In this document: positions 4,926 to 5,677 of the stretch, piece by piece
Layout of the letters: every line of letters starts with the position of its first letter
Numbering within the stretch: the stretch's first letter is position 1
DNA from: Ferroglobus sp.
GTDB taxonomy: Archaea > Halobacteriota > Archaeoglobi > Archaeoglobales > Archaeoglobaceae
Reading direction: 5' to 3'
Length of the DNA: 5,677 nucleotides
Assembly (NCBI GenBank): GCA_015523665.1
Contig: WAJX01000074.1
Location: 1 to 5,677 of the forward strand
Made by a program: the position numbers and the translations under genes
Notes under the pieces: model-generated
What the model was told of the DNA's origin: nothing
Seen by the model: the letters and a program-made list of their open reading frames with translations, nothing else
Databases searched by the model: none

Positions 4926-5677
4926 CTATTCCTTGAAATAAGGTAGTATCTTCTCTGAATATTGTTTTATGCTCCACTCAAAGTCAGGGCTAAAGTTTTG
5001 CAATATTATATGCTCCACACCACATTTGGCATATTCTTCTATTTTAGAGATGCAATCGTCAACAGTTCCAGAGATTGTAAATTCAAAACATATCTCATCT
5101 GGATACAACTTTCCTAACTCCCTTAATTTTTCTCTTTCTGAAGTGTCTTGTGGTGCTATACGAGTATAATGGACATTCTTTAAATGCTCTGGAATGTCTA
5201 GTTTATATCCAGCATTTATAACATCCTCTGGCCATGCAAAGAGGTGTTTGAGAGGAGATAACACACTAAATGCCTCATCCTTGCTTTTTGTAAGCACGGT
5301 AAAAACATAAACGCACTTCTCAATATCATCAACACTCCTTCCAGCAAGTTTTGCACCTTCTTCAACATCCCTCAGATATTTTTTAAATAAATCTGGCGAT
5401 ATGAGATTTGGTATCCATCCGTCTGCTATTTCTCCTGTTAGTTTTCTAGTTCTTGGGCTGTTAGCTCCTATGTATATCGGTATCTTTCCCTTCGGCTTTA
5501 TCTGTAAATATGCGTTCTCCAATCTGAAGAATCTTCCCTCATAGTTAACTGGATTGTTTGCATCCGATTCCCAAAGCTTTCTCATAACTTCGATCGCTTC
5601 TTTCATCCTACTAACTGGCTTATCCCATGGTATTCCGTATGGATCTAGATTCATAACCTCTCCCGCTCCAAGTCCTA
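4926..5677 (-). CDS. Luciferase-like (F420-dependent, Mer-like) oxidoreductase, N-terminus beyond the window
   Basis: The reading frame stays open to the right edge. Upstream of the ATG at 5654 it reads GLGAGEV, which is the conserved L-G-x-G-x-G-(D/E) strand of luciferase-like TIM-barrel enzymes. The true start is therefore outside the window, with roughly 80-90 residues missing, and the ATG at 5654 is internal. The visible 249 residues then give PYGIPWDKPVSRMKEAI and VMRKLW, a helix typical of the family, then IPIYIGANSPRTRKLTGEIADGWIPN, the second family signature. An insertion-region helix and the barrel end (GVEHIILQNFSP) follow. The family includes methylenetetrahydromethanopterin reductase (Mer), F420-dependent dehydrogenases and FMN monooxygenases. 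The pattern is closest to Mer-like F420 enzymes, but the sequence differs enough from Mer that it is probably a paralogue with another substrate. It converges with the MFS gene; a role in the neighbouring pathway is inference. Confidence 0.85.
   Translation of the reverse strand, partial: GLGAGEVMNLDPYGIPWDKPVSRMKEAIEVMRKLWESDANNPVNYEGRFFRLENAYLQIKPKGKIPIYIGANSPRTRKLTGEIADGWIPNLISPDLFKKYLRDVEEGAKLAGRSVDDIEKCVYVFTVLTKSKDEAFSVLSPLKHLFAWPEDVINAGYKLDIPEHLKNVHYTRIAPQDTSEREKLRELGKLYPDEICFEFTISGTVDDCISKIEEYAKCGVEHIILQNFSPDFEWSIKQYSEKILPYFKE

Noticed and set aside
4969..5169. 66-residue + strand ORF opposite the luciferase-like gene
   Set aside because: It is a shadow of the conserved C-terminal part of the oxidoreductase, with no independent evidence of coding.

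Overview
The window is AT-rich, with short archaeal leaders, strong GGAGGTG ribosome binding sites and TATA-like boxes. It encodes an archaeal-style HAD phosphatase of the phosphoglycolate phosphatase type and a coenzyme F420-type luciferase-like reductase resembling methylenetetrahydromethanopterin reductase (Mer). Together these suggest a methanogenic euryarchaeon, most likely from the Methanococcales (Methanocaldococcus or a relative). That placement comes from reading composition and protein families, not from a search.

Layout. Positions 1-57 hold the probable last codons of an upstream gene and a five-codon mini-ORF. A HAD phosphatase gene follows on + (58-756). It converges across an all-A/T gap on a radical SAM/SPASM maturase on - (803-2272). 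The maturase starts divergently from a + strand cluster through a 100-base control region with TATA-like boxes and an imperfect dyad. That cluster begins with a 35-residue ORF too short for ordinary gene callers (2373-2480). Next come a SagB-like nitroreductase-fold flavoprotein of 420 residues (2484-3746, TTG start) and an Fsr-like MFS exporter (3778-4914). A luciferase-like F420-type oxidoreductase converges on the MFS gene from - (4926 to the right edge). It is cut by the window edge, and its first ATG inside the window is internal.

The central part is the interesting one. A twin-auxiliary-cluster SPASM radical SAM enzyme (AhbD/NirJ/MftC-like C-terminus), a very short ORF, a SagB-like dehydrogenase, a drug-type exporter and an F420-type oxidoreductase sit together. 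This parts list resembles ribosomally made, post-translationally modified peptide (RiPP) or peptide-derived cofactor pathways such as mycofactocin or PQQ. The working hypothesis is that the 35-residue product is the substrate, the radical SAM enzyme modifies it, the SagB-like protein oxidises it, and the MFS protein exports the product. The domain calls are well supported. The pathway is inference from gene context, and alternatives (tetrapyrrole or metal-cofactor modification, a regulatory leader ORF) remain open.
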